A model generated the notes under the pieces. It had not been told where the DNA came from. It searched no databases and was given only the letters and a program-made list of their open reading frames with translations. From positions 62,001 through 126,000 of the forward strand of contig NZ_JBHZTH010000002.1 of NCBI RefSeq assembly GCF_046545555.1: a stretch of 64,000 nucleotides of DNA. The letters are read 5' to 3'. Made by a program: the position numbers and the translations under genes. The DNA comes from Winogradskyella sp046545555 (GTDB lineage Bacteria; Bacteroidota; Bacteroidia; Flavobacteriales; Flavobacteriaceae). Below, one piece after another: positions 1-7,834 of this stretch (positions within the stretch are counted from its first letter, which is position 1; every line of letters begins with the position of its first letter).

Positions 1-2
1 AT

Positions 3-2393
3 GAAAACTCTATTGATTTGGTGGCATCACAAGATGATTTATTGATTTCAACTAGAGCGTCATATGAGAGTCAGTTTAAGAGATGTACAAACTTTCACAA
101 CAAGGCAATAAAAGGGCATTTAAATGATGAAATTCAGGATTCAAGCCCTGTAAGACCATTAGTTTCAAGTATTTCTTCTTCGCAAGGAGCACAACAATTT
201 GATGTAGTTGAAATATTTCTAATAACATTGACTTCCACTGTTTCTAAACAAGGAGCTACAATACAACCTAAACGAATTGAATTTGATGATGAAGAAATTG
301 TAGTTACTTATTCAAAAAATAGAGAAAGACATAGTAAAGAGCTAATAGTTAAAAGAAGAATAATTGATCTTAATTTCTTGTACAATGTACTTATTTCTCA
401 AGGTAGTAGAGAGGCATTAACTGTGAATTTTGAGAAAAATTTCGGAAATCCATTGAATGCGATTAAAGCAGCAGATGAAGATTATTTTGAATCTTATTTA
501 TGTGTTTTGCCTGCTTCTGTTCTTTCAAGACTATATAAAGAATTTAGTACCAGATTGTTGGAGAAAAATGTTAGGTCTTTTTTGCAGTTTAGAGGTGTTA
601 ATAAAGGAATTAGAGAGACAATTAGAAAAGAACCTGAGAAATTTGTTGCATACAATAACGGGTTAACCATAACAGCCACGGACGGTGATATTACATTCGA
701 ATCGGGTCAGTATAAAATTAAATCACTTACAGACTTTCAAATTGTAAATGGTGGTCAAACCACTGCAACTATTTATTTTACACAGAAGGATGGATTCGAC
801 ATTAGCAAGGTTAAAGTAATGGCCAAGATTAATGTTGCAAAAGAAGCTACTGATGAAGAATTAGAGGAATTAATCTCTAATATAAGTACATATTCTAATG
901 CACAATCTAGAGTATCTAAAGTTGATTTACGTTCAAGAAACCCTCAATTAGTTAGAATAAAGTCTCTAAGTGAAAGTGTGATGACTCCTTCTGGTAAAAA
1001 ATGGTTTTTTGAAAGAGCAAAAGGTGAATTTAATACAAAGTTGAGAATTGCAGGTTCTAACAAAAGAAGATTAGCGAAAGAATATCCTACGCAAAGAAGA
1101 TTTTCTAAAGAATTAATGGCAAAATACTATTCAGCTTGGGGTAATCAACCTCATTTAGTAAAAAAGGGTGGTGAAAAAATATTTAGATACTTTATTGAAA
1201 AATTGACTGGTGAAGGAGAATTTAAAAAACCTATAAATGTTAATCGGGATTTTTATGAAGAGCTCATCGCAAAGATTATATTATTTAGAAGACTAGAGAA
1301 AATATATGGTGCAGGAAAGAACTCAATGGGGCAATTAAGATCTGCGGTAGTGCCTTATACTCTTTCTATTTTATTTATGATAACAGATGCTAATAAAAAG
1401 GAACCTTCATTTGATCTCTTAAAAATATGGTTAAGTGAAGAATTAGAAAGTGACCTTGAGGCCTATCTAACTCAACTATTAAGGTTAGTAAATGAGCTAA
1501 TTAAGAAATATTCTGAAAGTGATGATTATGGAGAATATTCTAAAAAGGAAGAGTTATGGAGGAGAATTAGTTCATCCAAGGAAATTAAAGAATATACAAG
1601 CACAGACGACACCAAAAAGATTATTGATAAATATGGTATCAGCAAGGCAGAATTAAAGAAAAGAAAAGGAGTAAATGATAAAACAGAGGAAGTGAATTTT
1701 AAAAATTTAAGTGATAATTTTTTAATTCATTCCAACGGCGTCAACTACTACAAATTAATTCAGTCAAATAGTGATTTATTAACTGGTGCGGATGAAAGAA
1801 GTCTTTTAAACATAATACATTCAATAATTAATAAAAAGGATATTGAGGATAACTTAATATCGGTTGAAAATCGTCTGACAAATAAATTTAGAATTGAAGT
1901 TCCTGACTTTTTTGATAGTATTGAAAGAGAAGAAAATTTACTACATAACACTTTAGATTATATAATTACAAATTATAACAAGTGTATTAATGAAAAGAAA
2001 GATATTCTGTTAGAATTTCAAAAAATTGAGGCAATTGCAAAAGCAAAGGAGATAAAATATGCTTCAGTAATTGATCAAATTGGGAAAAATCTGGCCAAAG
2101 GTATTTCGCCAACCATCAAACAATTGTATTATGCTTCTTATATAACAAAAGACAAAAGTGTAAAAGAATTAAAGCCTATAACAACACAAGTTGATATTAG
2201 TAAAGTCAGAATAGATGAGTTAGTAATGAGGAAAATGTTTGAATGGGATTCTACCGCAAAAATTTTAAGCCCTAAAGAACGAGCTTATATAGCTGATTTT
2301 GCCTGGGGATTGAAAAAGCTAAATAGTTTTCATGAAAAAAATATTAAAAAGCATCTAGAAACACTTTTAAAAAATGGCTTTAAAATATATTAG
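3..2393 (+). CDS. AIPR family (abortive infection phage resistance) protein, 5' partial
   Basis: The reading frame is open to the first bases of the window, and the first possible start inside it is only a TTG at 18, so the true N-terminus is most likely upstream. The part visible is about 797 residues. The AIPR signature lies about 185-250 residues after that TTG: FRGVNKGIRETI, a KFVAYNNGLT block and QIVNGGQTTATI. The C-terminal half is Lys/Glu-rich and I recognise no further domain. AIPR proteins are linked to abortive phage resistance and often sit beside Z1, DUF4420 and methyltransferase genes; such partners could lie before position 1. The HNH nuclease begins 3 bp after the stop, which suggests one operon. 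Confidence 0.85.
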   Translation, partial: ENSIDLVASQDDLLISTRASYESQFKRCTNFHNKAIKGHLNDEIQDSSPVRPLVSSISSSQGAQQFDVVEIFLITLTSTVSKQGATIQPKRIEFDDEEIVVTYSKNRERHSKELIVKRRIIDLNFLYNVLISQGSREALTVNFEKNFGNPLNAIKAADEDYFESYLCVLPASVLSRLYKEFSTRLLEKNVRSFLQFRGVNKGIRETIRKEPEKFVAYNNGLTITATDGDITFESGQYKIKSLTDFQIVNGGQTTATIYFTQKDGFDISKVKVMAKINVAKEATDEELEELISNISTYSNAQSRVSKVDLRSRNPQLVRIKSLSESVMTPSGKKWFFERAKGEFNTKLRIAGSNKRRLAKEYPTQRRFSKELMAKYYSAWGNQPHLVKKGGEKIFRYFIEKLTGEGEFKKPINVNRDFYEELIAKIILFRRLEKIYGAGKNSMGQLRSAVVPYTLSILFMITDANKKEPSFDLLKIWLSEELESDLEAYLTQLLRLVNELIKKYSESDDYGEYSKKEELWRRISSSKEIKEYTSTDDTKKIIDKYGISKAELKKRKGVNDKTEEVNFKNLSDNFLIHSNGVNYYKLIQSNSDLLTGADERSLLNIIHSIINKKDIEDNLISVENRLTNKFRIEVPDFFDSIEREENLLHNTLDYIITNYNKCINEKKDILLEFQKIEAIAKAKEIKYASVIDQIGKNLAKGISPTIKQLYYASYITKDKSVKELKPITTQVDISKVRIDELVMRKMFEWDSTAKILSPKERAYIADFAWGLKKLNSFHEKNIKKHLETLLKNGFKIY

Positions 2394-2396
2394 AAA

Positions 2397-3134
2397 ATGG
2401 CAGAACGTTCAAAAGAATTAATTCAAGTTGGATATTATTTATCTAAATACGGACAAAAAGATCCACCAAAGAGGTTAGAAACAGCAAAATGGAATGAAGC
2501 ATATAGAATGTTCTATGATGTTTTAAATGGAGGAAGAGCTGTGTTAGAATTTGAACATAGTTTAAAAAATTCAAGAGATGACTTTGATGGTTATTTTCCA
2601 CAAACCAAAAGAGAAGGTTGGAAGGATAAAGATGGGAATCCTGAAAATTTAACAGGTTTTTCGGTAGATGTTTATGAGGAATTTAGCAATAAAGATGAAA
2701 ATCAAATTTGGACAATAATCAAATCTTATTTGGATATAAATTATAAATTAAGGCCAGTTATTTTTAATGATCTTATAGCTGAAGATAATGCTAATAGTGA
2801 TTTGTATTCTACAACAACAGAAGGAGGAATCAAAGTTAGAATATCTAAAATTATTGAAAGAAGCCCTAAATTAAGGCAACAGGCTTTAGACATACATGGC
2901 TATAAATGCCAAGTATGTGATTTTGACTTTGAATTAACATATGGTAAATGGGGGAAAGAATTCGCGGAAGTTCATCATATAATACCATTATCAGAATTAA
3001 AAGGTGAGAGTCACCAAACAAATCCTAAAACGGATTTAGCTATTTTATGTGCGAATTGCCATAGAATGGTACATCGAAAAAAAGAAATAACACTTTCATT
3101 AGATGAATTAAAAAATAAAATTAAAAATAAATAA
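2397..3134 (+). CDS. HNH endonuclease, McrA-like
   Basis: This 245-residue protein has a C-terminal HNH zinc-finger nuclease domain (about residues 168-228): paired cysteines C171/C174, the EVHHI motif with H193/H194, and CANCH with C218/C221. The spacing resembles HNH enzymes of the McrA group, which cut modified or foreign DNA. The N-terminal 150 residues are not recognised and may form a target-recognition domain. The ATG lies 3 bp after the AIPR stop, so the two are probably translated together. Function as a defence nuclease is inferred from context. Confidence 0.85.
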   Translation: MAERSKELIQVGYYLSKYGQKDPPKRLETAKWNEAYRMFYDVLNGGRAVLEFEHSLKNSRDDFDGYFPQTKREGWKDKDGNPENLTGFSVDVYEEFSNKDENQIWTIIKSYLDINYKLRPVIFNDLIAEDNANSDLYSTTTEGGIKVRISKIIERSPKLRQQALDIHGYKCQVCDFDFELTYGKWGKEFAEVHHIIPLSELKGESHQTNPKTDLAILCANCHRMVHRKKEITLSLDELKNKIKNK

Positions 3135-3153
3135 AACTTTAAGGTTTAAATTA

Positions 3154-4623
3154 ATGCTCACCAAAACAGACTTTAAGTATTATTTAGATTGTCCAGAATC
3201 TGTATGGTTATTAAAAAATAAACCACAAGTATATCCTAAAGGTAAGTTTTCATTATTTGTAGAAAAATTAATTAAAGAAGGTTATGAGGTAGAAGCATAT
3301 GCAAAACAATTGTTTTCCAATGGTTTAGACTTACCAGTATATGGAAGTCCTACAGAAACACAACGAGCATTAAAAAGTAGTCATAGTGTTTACTTTCAGC
3401 CATCATTTAATACAAATAAAGACATCTTTGCACGAATAGATATATTAGAGCGTTTAGAAGATGGTACGTGGCATATCTATGAAGTAAAATCTTCTACCTC
3501 AATAAAAAAAGATAGAAAGCATAGACAAATAGAAGATGCGTGTTTTCAGAAATATGTATTGACTGAATGTGGTTATGTAGTTTCTAAAGTTTCAATAATC
3601 CACTTGAATAAAGAATATATTAAACAAGGTGCTATTGTAGCTAATGAATTATTAGAAATTACAGAGGTTACAGAAGCAGTAGATGGCATATATTCAAGTG
3701 TAGTTAATCAAATTAATTCGGCTTCAAATTTTATTAATAAAGAAGTAATTAATGAAACCGTATGTTCCTGTAAACACAAAACAAGGTCTAATCATTGTGA
3801 TGCATTTGGTTATTTTAATACCACTATTTCAGAGTATAGTATTTATGAGATAGGTCGTATTTCAGCAAAAAAAGTAGGTTTATTAGCAGATAATGAGCAA
3901 TTAGCAATTATCGATATTCCATTAGATTTTGAGTTAAATGTAAATCAACAAGCACAAGTAGAATCTGTAAAACAAGAACAACCAATAATCAATCAAGCTA
4001 ACATTAAAAAAGAGTTAGACAAATTAAAGTTTCCATTACATTTTATAGATTACGAGACTTATGCAAGTGCTATCCCAAGATTAGATGGTTTAAGTCCGCA
4101 TAAGCATTTAACCTTTCAAGTATCTATTCACACACTAACAGAAGATAATACTTTAACGCATTTTGAATATTTATTGGAGGCTATGAAAATGCCAATAGAT
4201 ATGTTACAAGCTATGCAAGACTTTACAGGAAGTACAGGTACGTTTGTATCGTGGCACGCAAGTTTTGAAATAGGCAGAAATAAAGACCTAATAGCATGGT
4301 TGCCAGAGTTTACCAATTACCTAACTTACATTAATGAGCATACGTTTGATTTAGAGACAATATTCAAAAAAGACTATATAGACTATCGTTTTCACGGTTC
4401 AAGTTCGATTAAAAAAGTACTACCAGTATTATGTCCAGATATTAGCTATTCAGATTTAGATGTTACTAATGGCACTATGGCTTTAGATACTTGGGGCAGA
4501 ATGGTTTTAGACCCAAATTTTAACCAAGATATTGAAGCAACAAGAAAAAACCTTTTAGACTATTGCGAGTTAGATACTTTGGCAATGTTAGAAATACACA
4601 AGGTGTTGTTAAATTTATTGTAG
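3154..4623 (+). CDS. DUF2779 protein: Cas4/RecB-like nuclease plus DEDD exonuclease-like domain
   Basis: The 489-residue protein appears to combine two nuclease folds. The first half looks like a PD-(D/E)XK nuclease with an iron-sulfur cluster: C13 in an LDCPESVW motif, D96, the E110-V-K112 motif, and a late cysteine group C204, C206 and C215, as in Cas4 and AddB. From about residue 290 comes the DUF2779 domain: HFIDYET (D299, E301), a SWHASFE block near 367-372 and LLDYCELD (D474), arranged like the acidic motifs of an RNase-H-like DEDD 3'-5' exonuclease. It lies 19 bp after the HNH gene, probably the same operon. Role unknown; DNA processing or defence is inferred. Confidence 0.8.
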   Translation: MLTKTDFKYYLDCPESVWLLKNKPQVYPKGKFSLFVEKLIKEGYEVEAYAKQLFSNGLDLPVYGSPTETQRALKSSHSVYFQPSFNTNKDIFARIDILERLEDGTWHIYEVKSSTSIKKDRKHRQIEDACFQKYVLTECGYVVSKVSIIHLNKEYIKQGAIVANELLEITEVTEAVDGIYSSVVNQINSASNFINKEVINETVCSCKHKTRSNHCDAFGYFNTTISEYSIYEIGRISAKKVGLLADNEQLAIIDIPLDFELNVNQQAQVESVKQEQPIINQANIKKELDKLKFPLHFIDYETYASAIPRLDGLSPHKHLTFQVSIHTLTEDNTLTHFEYLLEAMKMPIDMLQAMQDFTGSTGTFVSWHASFEIGRNKDLIAWLPEFTNYLTYINEHTFDLETIFKKDYIDYRFHGSSSIKKVLPVLCPDISYSDLDVTNGTMALDTWGRMVLDPNFNQDIEATRKNLLDYCELDTLAMLEIHKVLLNLL

Positions 4624-5037
4624 TAAATAAACAATAATATTTTTCTGTAAATCATAATAAGGATATTGTCCTAAATGGTTTGGAACCATGTTTTTTACCA
4701 AATGATATCTATAATTCAATCTTTCTATCAATTGATCTAAATCTTTTTTGGTGGCAGGTTTGTTTTCATTTTTAGTAATTAGACTCTTTATTCCATCGGC
4801 AGCTAAAGCTCCAGCAGTGGCGTTACCAATTCCAACAACAGACATTTTTGTATTTTCATTACTATTATTAGTTGTTAAAACACCGTCTTTTTTTTGTACT
4901 GAGAGGGAAGTGTTAATTTTTCTTGCGTGATGAGCTTTAGAACGACAAGTATTACTGCAAAACTTTTGTACTCGACGTCGTTTTGGTTCAAATTCTTTAA
5001 AGCAGTATTTACAGGTGTAAAATTGTTGTTCTTTCAT
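4615..5037 (-). CDS. Small zinc-finger protein of the integrative element
   Basis: A 140-residue protein with an N-terminal Cys4 finger: C9/C12, then C27/C31 in a KFCSNTCR motif, within a strongly basic stretch (residues 17-40). This finger resembles that of the DUF2256 protein at 25911-26060. The middle has a Gly/Ala-rich segment (about 68-80) that might contact a membrane; the C-terminal 50 residues are not recognised. Its last codons overlap the 3' end of the DUF2779 gene on the other strand by 9 bp. A 28-bp palindrome ends 2 bp before the start codon, so expression is probably controlled there. Function unknown; DNA binding is plausible. Confidence 0.6.
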   Translation of the reverse strand: MKEQQFYTCKYCFKEFEPKRRRVQKFCSNTCRSKAHHARKINTSLSVQKKDGVLTTNNSNENTKMSVVGIGNATAGALAADGIKSLITKNENKPATKKDLDQLIERLNYRYHLVKNMVPNHLGQYPYYDLQKNIIVYLLQ

Positions 5038-5039
5038 TA

Positions 5040-5067
5040 AGCGTAAAATAAACGTTTGTTTTACGCT
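5040..5067. promoter_or_regulatory. 28-bp near-perfect palindrome before the zinc-finger gene
   Basis: The arms AGCGTAAAA and TTTTACGCT are exact inverses, and the centre AAACGTTT is itself a palindrome; one T/G position on each side breaks the symmetry. The palindrome ends 2 bp upstream of the ATG at 5037 on the minus strand. It could be an operator for an element-encoded regulator or a hairpin covering the translation start. There is no T tract for a terminator in either direction. Confidence 0.5.
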
Positions 5068-5087
5068 AAATTACGTATTAAAAACCG

Positions 5088-5786
5088 TTATTCGTTATTT
5101 ATTCTATTGAAATCGACATTAAATACAGATTTTAAGAGATGTTGGTCAACTTCATTTGTACTAATAGCTTTTGTTTTTGGTTTGGCAGATTTAGTAGGTT
5201 TATCTATTTTTAATTGAGTTGGTTTCTGCTTAATCGGTAGAGTGACGTTTGTTGATTTATCACCATTAAAAGAGTTATTATCGCTAATGTTTAAAATACG
5301 TCTAATTTCAAAATGCGATTTCCATTTACCAAAATGTTTATTTAGTTCGAGCTGATGTGCTACTAATACTTCATGTTGCAATTTTAAATACTCTTGCATT
5401 TCAGGTTTATAATTGATAACTCGATTTTTAGCTTCTTCTTGGACAATATCAGTAGCTGTTATCCATGAACTTAGTTCTTTAAAATAATCATCAATTAAGT
5501 AATGAAAGGCATCTTTATCTAAAGTGCTTTTTAATTCTAATAATTGAAAAACATTCGCTTTAAATATTTTTGACTTTTCTAAAATTTGAAGAAGCTCTGT
5601 ACCTTTAGTAATAGGTTTAGTATCACCACTAGAATTGGTAATAAATAATGTATTTAAGAATCCTATTTTTTCTAAATTAATTAATTCCTTATCTGATAGT
5701 TGCTCGTATCTTTGACTAGGTATAAAGAATAAAATTGGTTGCTTTATTGACTCCATTAAAACCTCCATGTCGTTGCGTAATCCCAT
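5088..5786 (-). CDS. Hypothetical protein encoded after the integrase
   Basis: A 232-residue soluble protein that I do not recognise. The N-terminal 150 residues look alpha-helical; residues 175-205 are a Lys/Pro/Thr-rich linker, followed by a short C-terminal segment. An internal ATG at residue 7 is an alternative start. It begins 8 bp after the integrase stop on the same strand and is probably co-transcribed with it. A role as excision or accessory factor of the element is possible from position alone; no motif supports it. Confidence 0.55.
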   Translation of the reverse strand: MGLRNDMEVLMESIKQPILFFIPSQRYEQLSDKELINLEKIGFLNTLFITNSSGDTKPITKGTELLQILEKSKIFKANVFQLLELKSTLDKDAFHYLIDDYFKELSSWITATDIVQEEAKNRVINYKPEMQEYLKLQHEVLVAHQLELNKHFGKWKSHFEIRRILNISDNNSFNGDKSTNVTLPIKQKPTQLKIDKPTKSAKPKTKAISTNEVDQHLLKSVFNVDFNRINNE

Positions 5787-5794
5787 AGCTTATC

Positions 5795-6685
5795 TTATAG
5801 TAAATTTGAATAATCTTCAGGTAGCTCTGCATCAATATCTCTAAGATATTTTTCTAAAGCGGTCATGGAAGAGTGTCCCGTAATTTGCATTAATTTACTT
5901 TTTGCTTCATATGGTGAAGATTCCTTAACTAGTGCCCTATAAACTTTGGTTATAAATGTGTGTCTAAAGCTATAAAGCCCATAGTTATCACTAAAATTAA
6001 GGGCATCTTTTACCGTTTTATACCGTTTACTAAAATAGTCTCTACGGTTAATTAAATTAGTATTCCATTTTTCACCTATGGCATTAGCGCCAAATAAATA
6101 GTGTTCTTTATTTAGGTGCGATAGGTCTGGTAATTCTTTAAGTAATATCTGTGGAATAATCTTAGTTTTTAAGGCTTTATTCTTAGCTTTAAACTGTATC
6201 GTTTTTTCCTCGATATTAACATCTTTTACTTTTAGACGACAAACTTCAATAGGTCTAATAAAACTATACGCCATAAACTTGATAAACAATAATAAATGTG
6301 GATCCTCACTTTCTAAATATTTGAAAATCTCTATTTGTTCCTTGTGTGTATAAGTTTTGTGACGTGTAGGTTTACTCTTAAGAGTGCTAATCTGTTTAAT
6401 AAAATTTTTCTCAATGATATCGTTATCCTCTAAAACTTGAAAAATACTACTGTAAACCGTTTTATGATTATTCCTATTTCTAGCAGAACTTCTAAGTTGA
6501 ACCACGTTTAAATAGTCCACTACGAGTTTTTTAGTGACCTGGTTTATCAGTTTTACGTCTTTATGATTCTTTTTTAACCATTTCTGCAGTCCATTGAGTC
6601 TATTTTTATAGTCTTCTAAGGATTTTTCGGCTATAATGTTAGCCTTAAGTTCTATTGCTCTTTTAAAGGCATTATCTACTGTCAA
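5795..6685 (-). CDS. Tyrosine recombinase, catalytic part of the split integrase
   Basis: From a TTG at 6685 this frame gives 296 residues: a SAM-like core-binding domain (about 1-105) and the catalytic domain. Catalytic residues visible are R144 in SFIRPIEV, R241 in YSFRHTF, H271 in ITGHSS and the nucleophile Y280 in LEKYLRDID; the usual first His of the H-x-x-R motif is Tyr here. It drives site-specific integration or excision of the element. The frame stays open upstream to the TGA at 6848-6850, beyond which the arm-binding domain lies in the same frame. The TTG start is therefore only the first permissible codon found, not a trusted start. Confidence 0.75.
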   Translation of the reverse strand: MTVDNAFKRAIELKANIIAEKSLEDYKNRLNGLQKWLKKNHKDVKLINQVTKKLVVDYLNVVQLRSSARNRNNHKTVYSSIFQVLEDNDIIEKNFIKQISTLKSKPTRHKTYTHKEQIEIFKYLESEDPHLLLFIKFMAYSFIRPIEVCRLKVKDVNIEEKTIQFKAKNKALKTKIIPQILLKELPDLSHLNKEHYLFGANAIGEKWNTNLINRRDYFSKRYKTVKDALNFSDNYGLYSFRHTFITKVYRALVKESSPYEAKSKLMQITGHSSMTALEKYLRDIDAELPEDYSNLL

Positions 6686-7117
6686 AATCGTTGATTTTTT
6701 AGTAGACGTGTTTTTTGGAGTTTTAGTAGTTGCTTGCGCTTTTATTTCCGTTGTAATTACCGTTGGTGATTGTGCCTTTTGGACTTTTATCTTTTTTTGA
6801 TGAAAGACGGTGTTATCTTCAAAAGGATTATAACCGTCTTTTAAAAATCATAACAAACGCTTTTTATATAAATTTAAAGCACTGTAGCGCTCGGCTTTAG
6901 TTTTAAATCTATTGGCTTTGCCATAGATGTTCTTCATACGTTTAAGCTTTCCGGTTTCTGGGTTACGGTAAGAGAAATAGACATACCATCGCTTGCTTAA
7001 GTCTCCTTCTGCATCGAATATTTTTGGTAGTGAAAATTGCTTGCTGTGTTCCAAATCGTGTTCCAAATCGTGTTCATTTTGGATGTCTAAGGTAATCAAA
7101 TCATAAATAGTATTCAT
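5795..7117 (-). pseudogene. Full-length integrase gene interrupted by an in-frame TGA
   Basis: The piece 6848-7117 encodes 89 residues typical of the N-terminal arm-binding domain of flavobacterial integrases (WYVYFSYRN, GKLKRMKNIYGKANRFKT). It ends in TGA at 6850-6848. The same frame then continues with FLKDGYNPFEDN and 54 sense codons into the catalytic part. Without the stop the protein would be 440 residues, a normal length. A 9-bp inverted repeat (6803-6811 / 6833-6841) starts 6 nt after the TGA on the mRNA. Either this is a nonsense mutation that inactivates the integrase, or the stop is read through. The ATG lies directly behind the tRNA-Met terminator. Confidence 0.8.
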
Positions 7118-7148
7118 AAAAAAACGGTTTAGAGTGAACTAAACCGTT
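7118..7148 (-). terminator. Terminator of tRNA-Met
   Basis: A perfect 10-bp stem (7123-7132 with 7139-7148, 6-nt loop) is followed on the minus strand by seven T. It ends tRNA-Met transcription about 25 bp after the tRNA, and its T tract touches the integrase ATG at 7117. Transcription into the integrase therefore has to come from readthrough. Confidence 0.85.
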
Positions 7149-7172
7149 GGATTTGAATAATTTAACTATTTG

Positions 7173-7246
7173 TAGCGAGAACGAGAATTGAACTCGTGAC
7201 CTCCGGGTTATGAATCCGACGCTCTAACCGACTGAGCTACCTCGCC
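7173..7246 (-). tRNA. tRNA-Met (CAU)
   Basis: A 74-nt cloverleaf reading GGCGAGG at the 5' end, a D-arm GCTC..GAGC, the anticodon loop TTCATAA, a T-arm ACGAG/CTCGT and TCTCGCT at the 3' side with A as discriminator. The anticodon CAU and the lack of the initiator GGG/CCC anticodon stem favour elongator tRNA-Met; lysidine-type tRNA-Ile is possible but less likely. CCA is not encoded. The integrase next to its 3' end suggests this tRNA is the element's attachment site. Confidence 0.93.
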
Positions 7247-7259
7247 ATAAATGCGGGTG

Positions 7260-7290
7260 CAAATATAAAAACAAAATCTACGAGAACAAA
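7260..7290 (-). promoter_or_regulatory. tRNA-Met promoter
   Basis: On the minus strand TTTG (7290-7287), 19 bp, then TATATTTG (7267-7260), an exact Bacteroidota -33/-7 arrangement, directly upstream of tRNA-Met. The stretch TTTTATATTTGCACCCGC is identical to that before tRNA-Ser at 57649-57666. Confidence 0.8.
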
Positions 7291-7368
7291 CATTAGATTC
7301 TAAAAAAAATAATTTTAGTTTAAAGTTTTGAATTGACCTATAAATGTATATATTGAGCCTATAATACT

Positions 7369-7767
7369 ATGTTTATGGATGATAAAGAAAAATATGAAAT
7401 GGAGTTTGTTATACAAGCTTCTCCTTCGCTTATATATACCTATATATCAACACCTTCAGGTTTGTCAGAATGGTTTGCAGATAATGTGAATTCTCGTGGA
7501 GAATTATTTACTTTTATTTGGGACGGTTCAGAGGAGCAGGCAAAGTTGCTAAGTAAGAAAAATGGGGAACGTGTTAAATTTAGATGGTTAGAAGATGATG
7601 AAGATGGTGCTTCTTATTATTTTGAAATCAGAATTCAGGTTGACGAAATTACAAAGGATGTATCTTTAATGGTTACAGACTTTGCCGAAGATGATGAAAT
7701 AGATGAAGGAAAAATGCTTTGGACGAATCAGATTGGTAGTTTAAAGCAAGTTTTAGGTTCTAGATAA
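7369..7767 (+). CDS. START-like / AHSA1-type SRPBCC protein
   Basis: A 132-residue protein with the helix-grip pattern of START/AHSA1-like domains: an N-terminal strand (YEMEFVIQASPSLIYTYI), the TPSGLSEWFADNV block typical of Hsp90-ATPase-activator homologues, and a C-terminal helix (MLWTNQIGSLKQVLG). It is common as a stand-alone small protein in Flavobacteriia. Ligand unknown. A second ATG two codons downstream (7375) is an equally good start. It is followed by the aminotransferase gene after 67 bp. Confidence 0.8.
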   Translation: MFMDDKEKYEMEFVIQASPSLIYTYISTPSGLSEWFADNVNSRGELFTFIWDGSEEQAKLLSKKNGERVKFRWLEDDEDGASYYFEIRIQVDEITKDVSLMVTDFAEDDEIDEGKMLWTNQIGSLKQVLGSR

Positions 7768-7834
7768 CGAGTAACTAACTCAACTATTATATCTTTGTCT
7801 CGATTTAATTTTAAAAATTAATCGAGACTTTTTT

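Larger units (their letters stand above)
1..7172. mobile_element. Right end of a tRNA-Met-associated integrative element / defence island
   Basis: The region between the window start and tRNA-Met carries a tyrosine integrase next to the 3' end of the tRNA gene, two genes of unknown function, and three nuclease/defence-type genes (AIPR, HNH, DUF2779). Integrase beside a tRNA 3' end is the usual signature of an integrated genomic island; beyond the tRNA the genes are ordinary core genes. The left boundary and the second attachment repeat must lie before position 1, because I saw no second copy of the tRNA 3' end inside the window. Element type (ICE, prophage remnant or plain island) cannot be told. 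Confidence 0.55.

Noticed and set aside
1..4623. AIPR/HNH genes as a classical restriction-modification system
   Set aside because: No methyltransferase is encoded in the window part of the element.
6803..6850. TGA plus stem-loop as a bacterial SECIS for selenocysteine
   Set aside because: Integrases have no known selenocysteine at this place, the residue is not in the active site, and no selenocysteine machinery is seen; nonsense mutation or ordinary readthrough is simpler.
1..7172. Second copy of the tRNA-Met 3' end marking the left end of the element
   Set aside because: I read the region for the 20 bp at the tRNA 3' end and saw no second copy; the end must lie outside.
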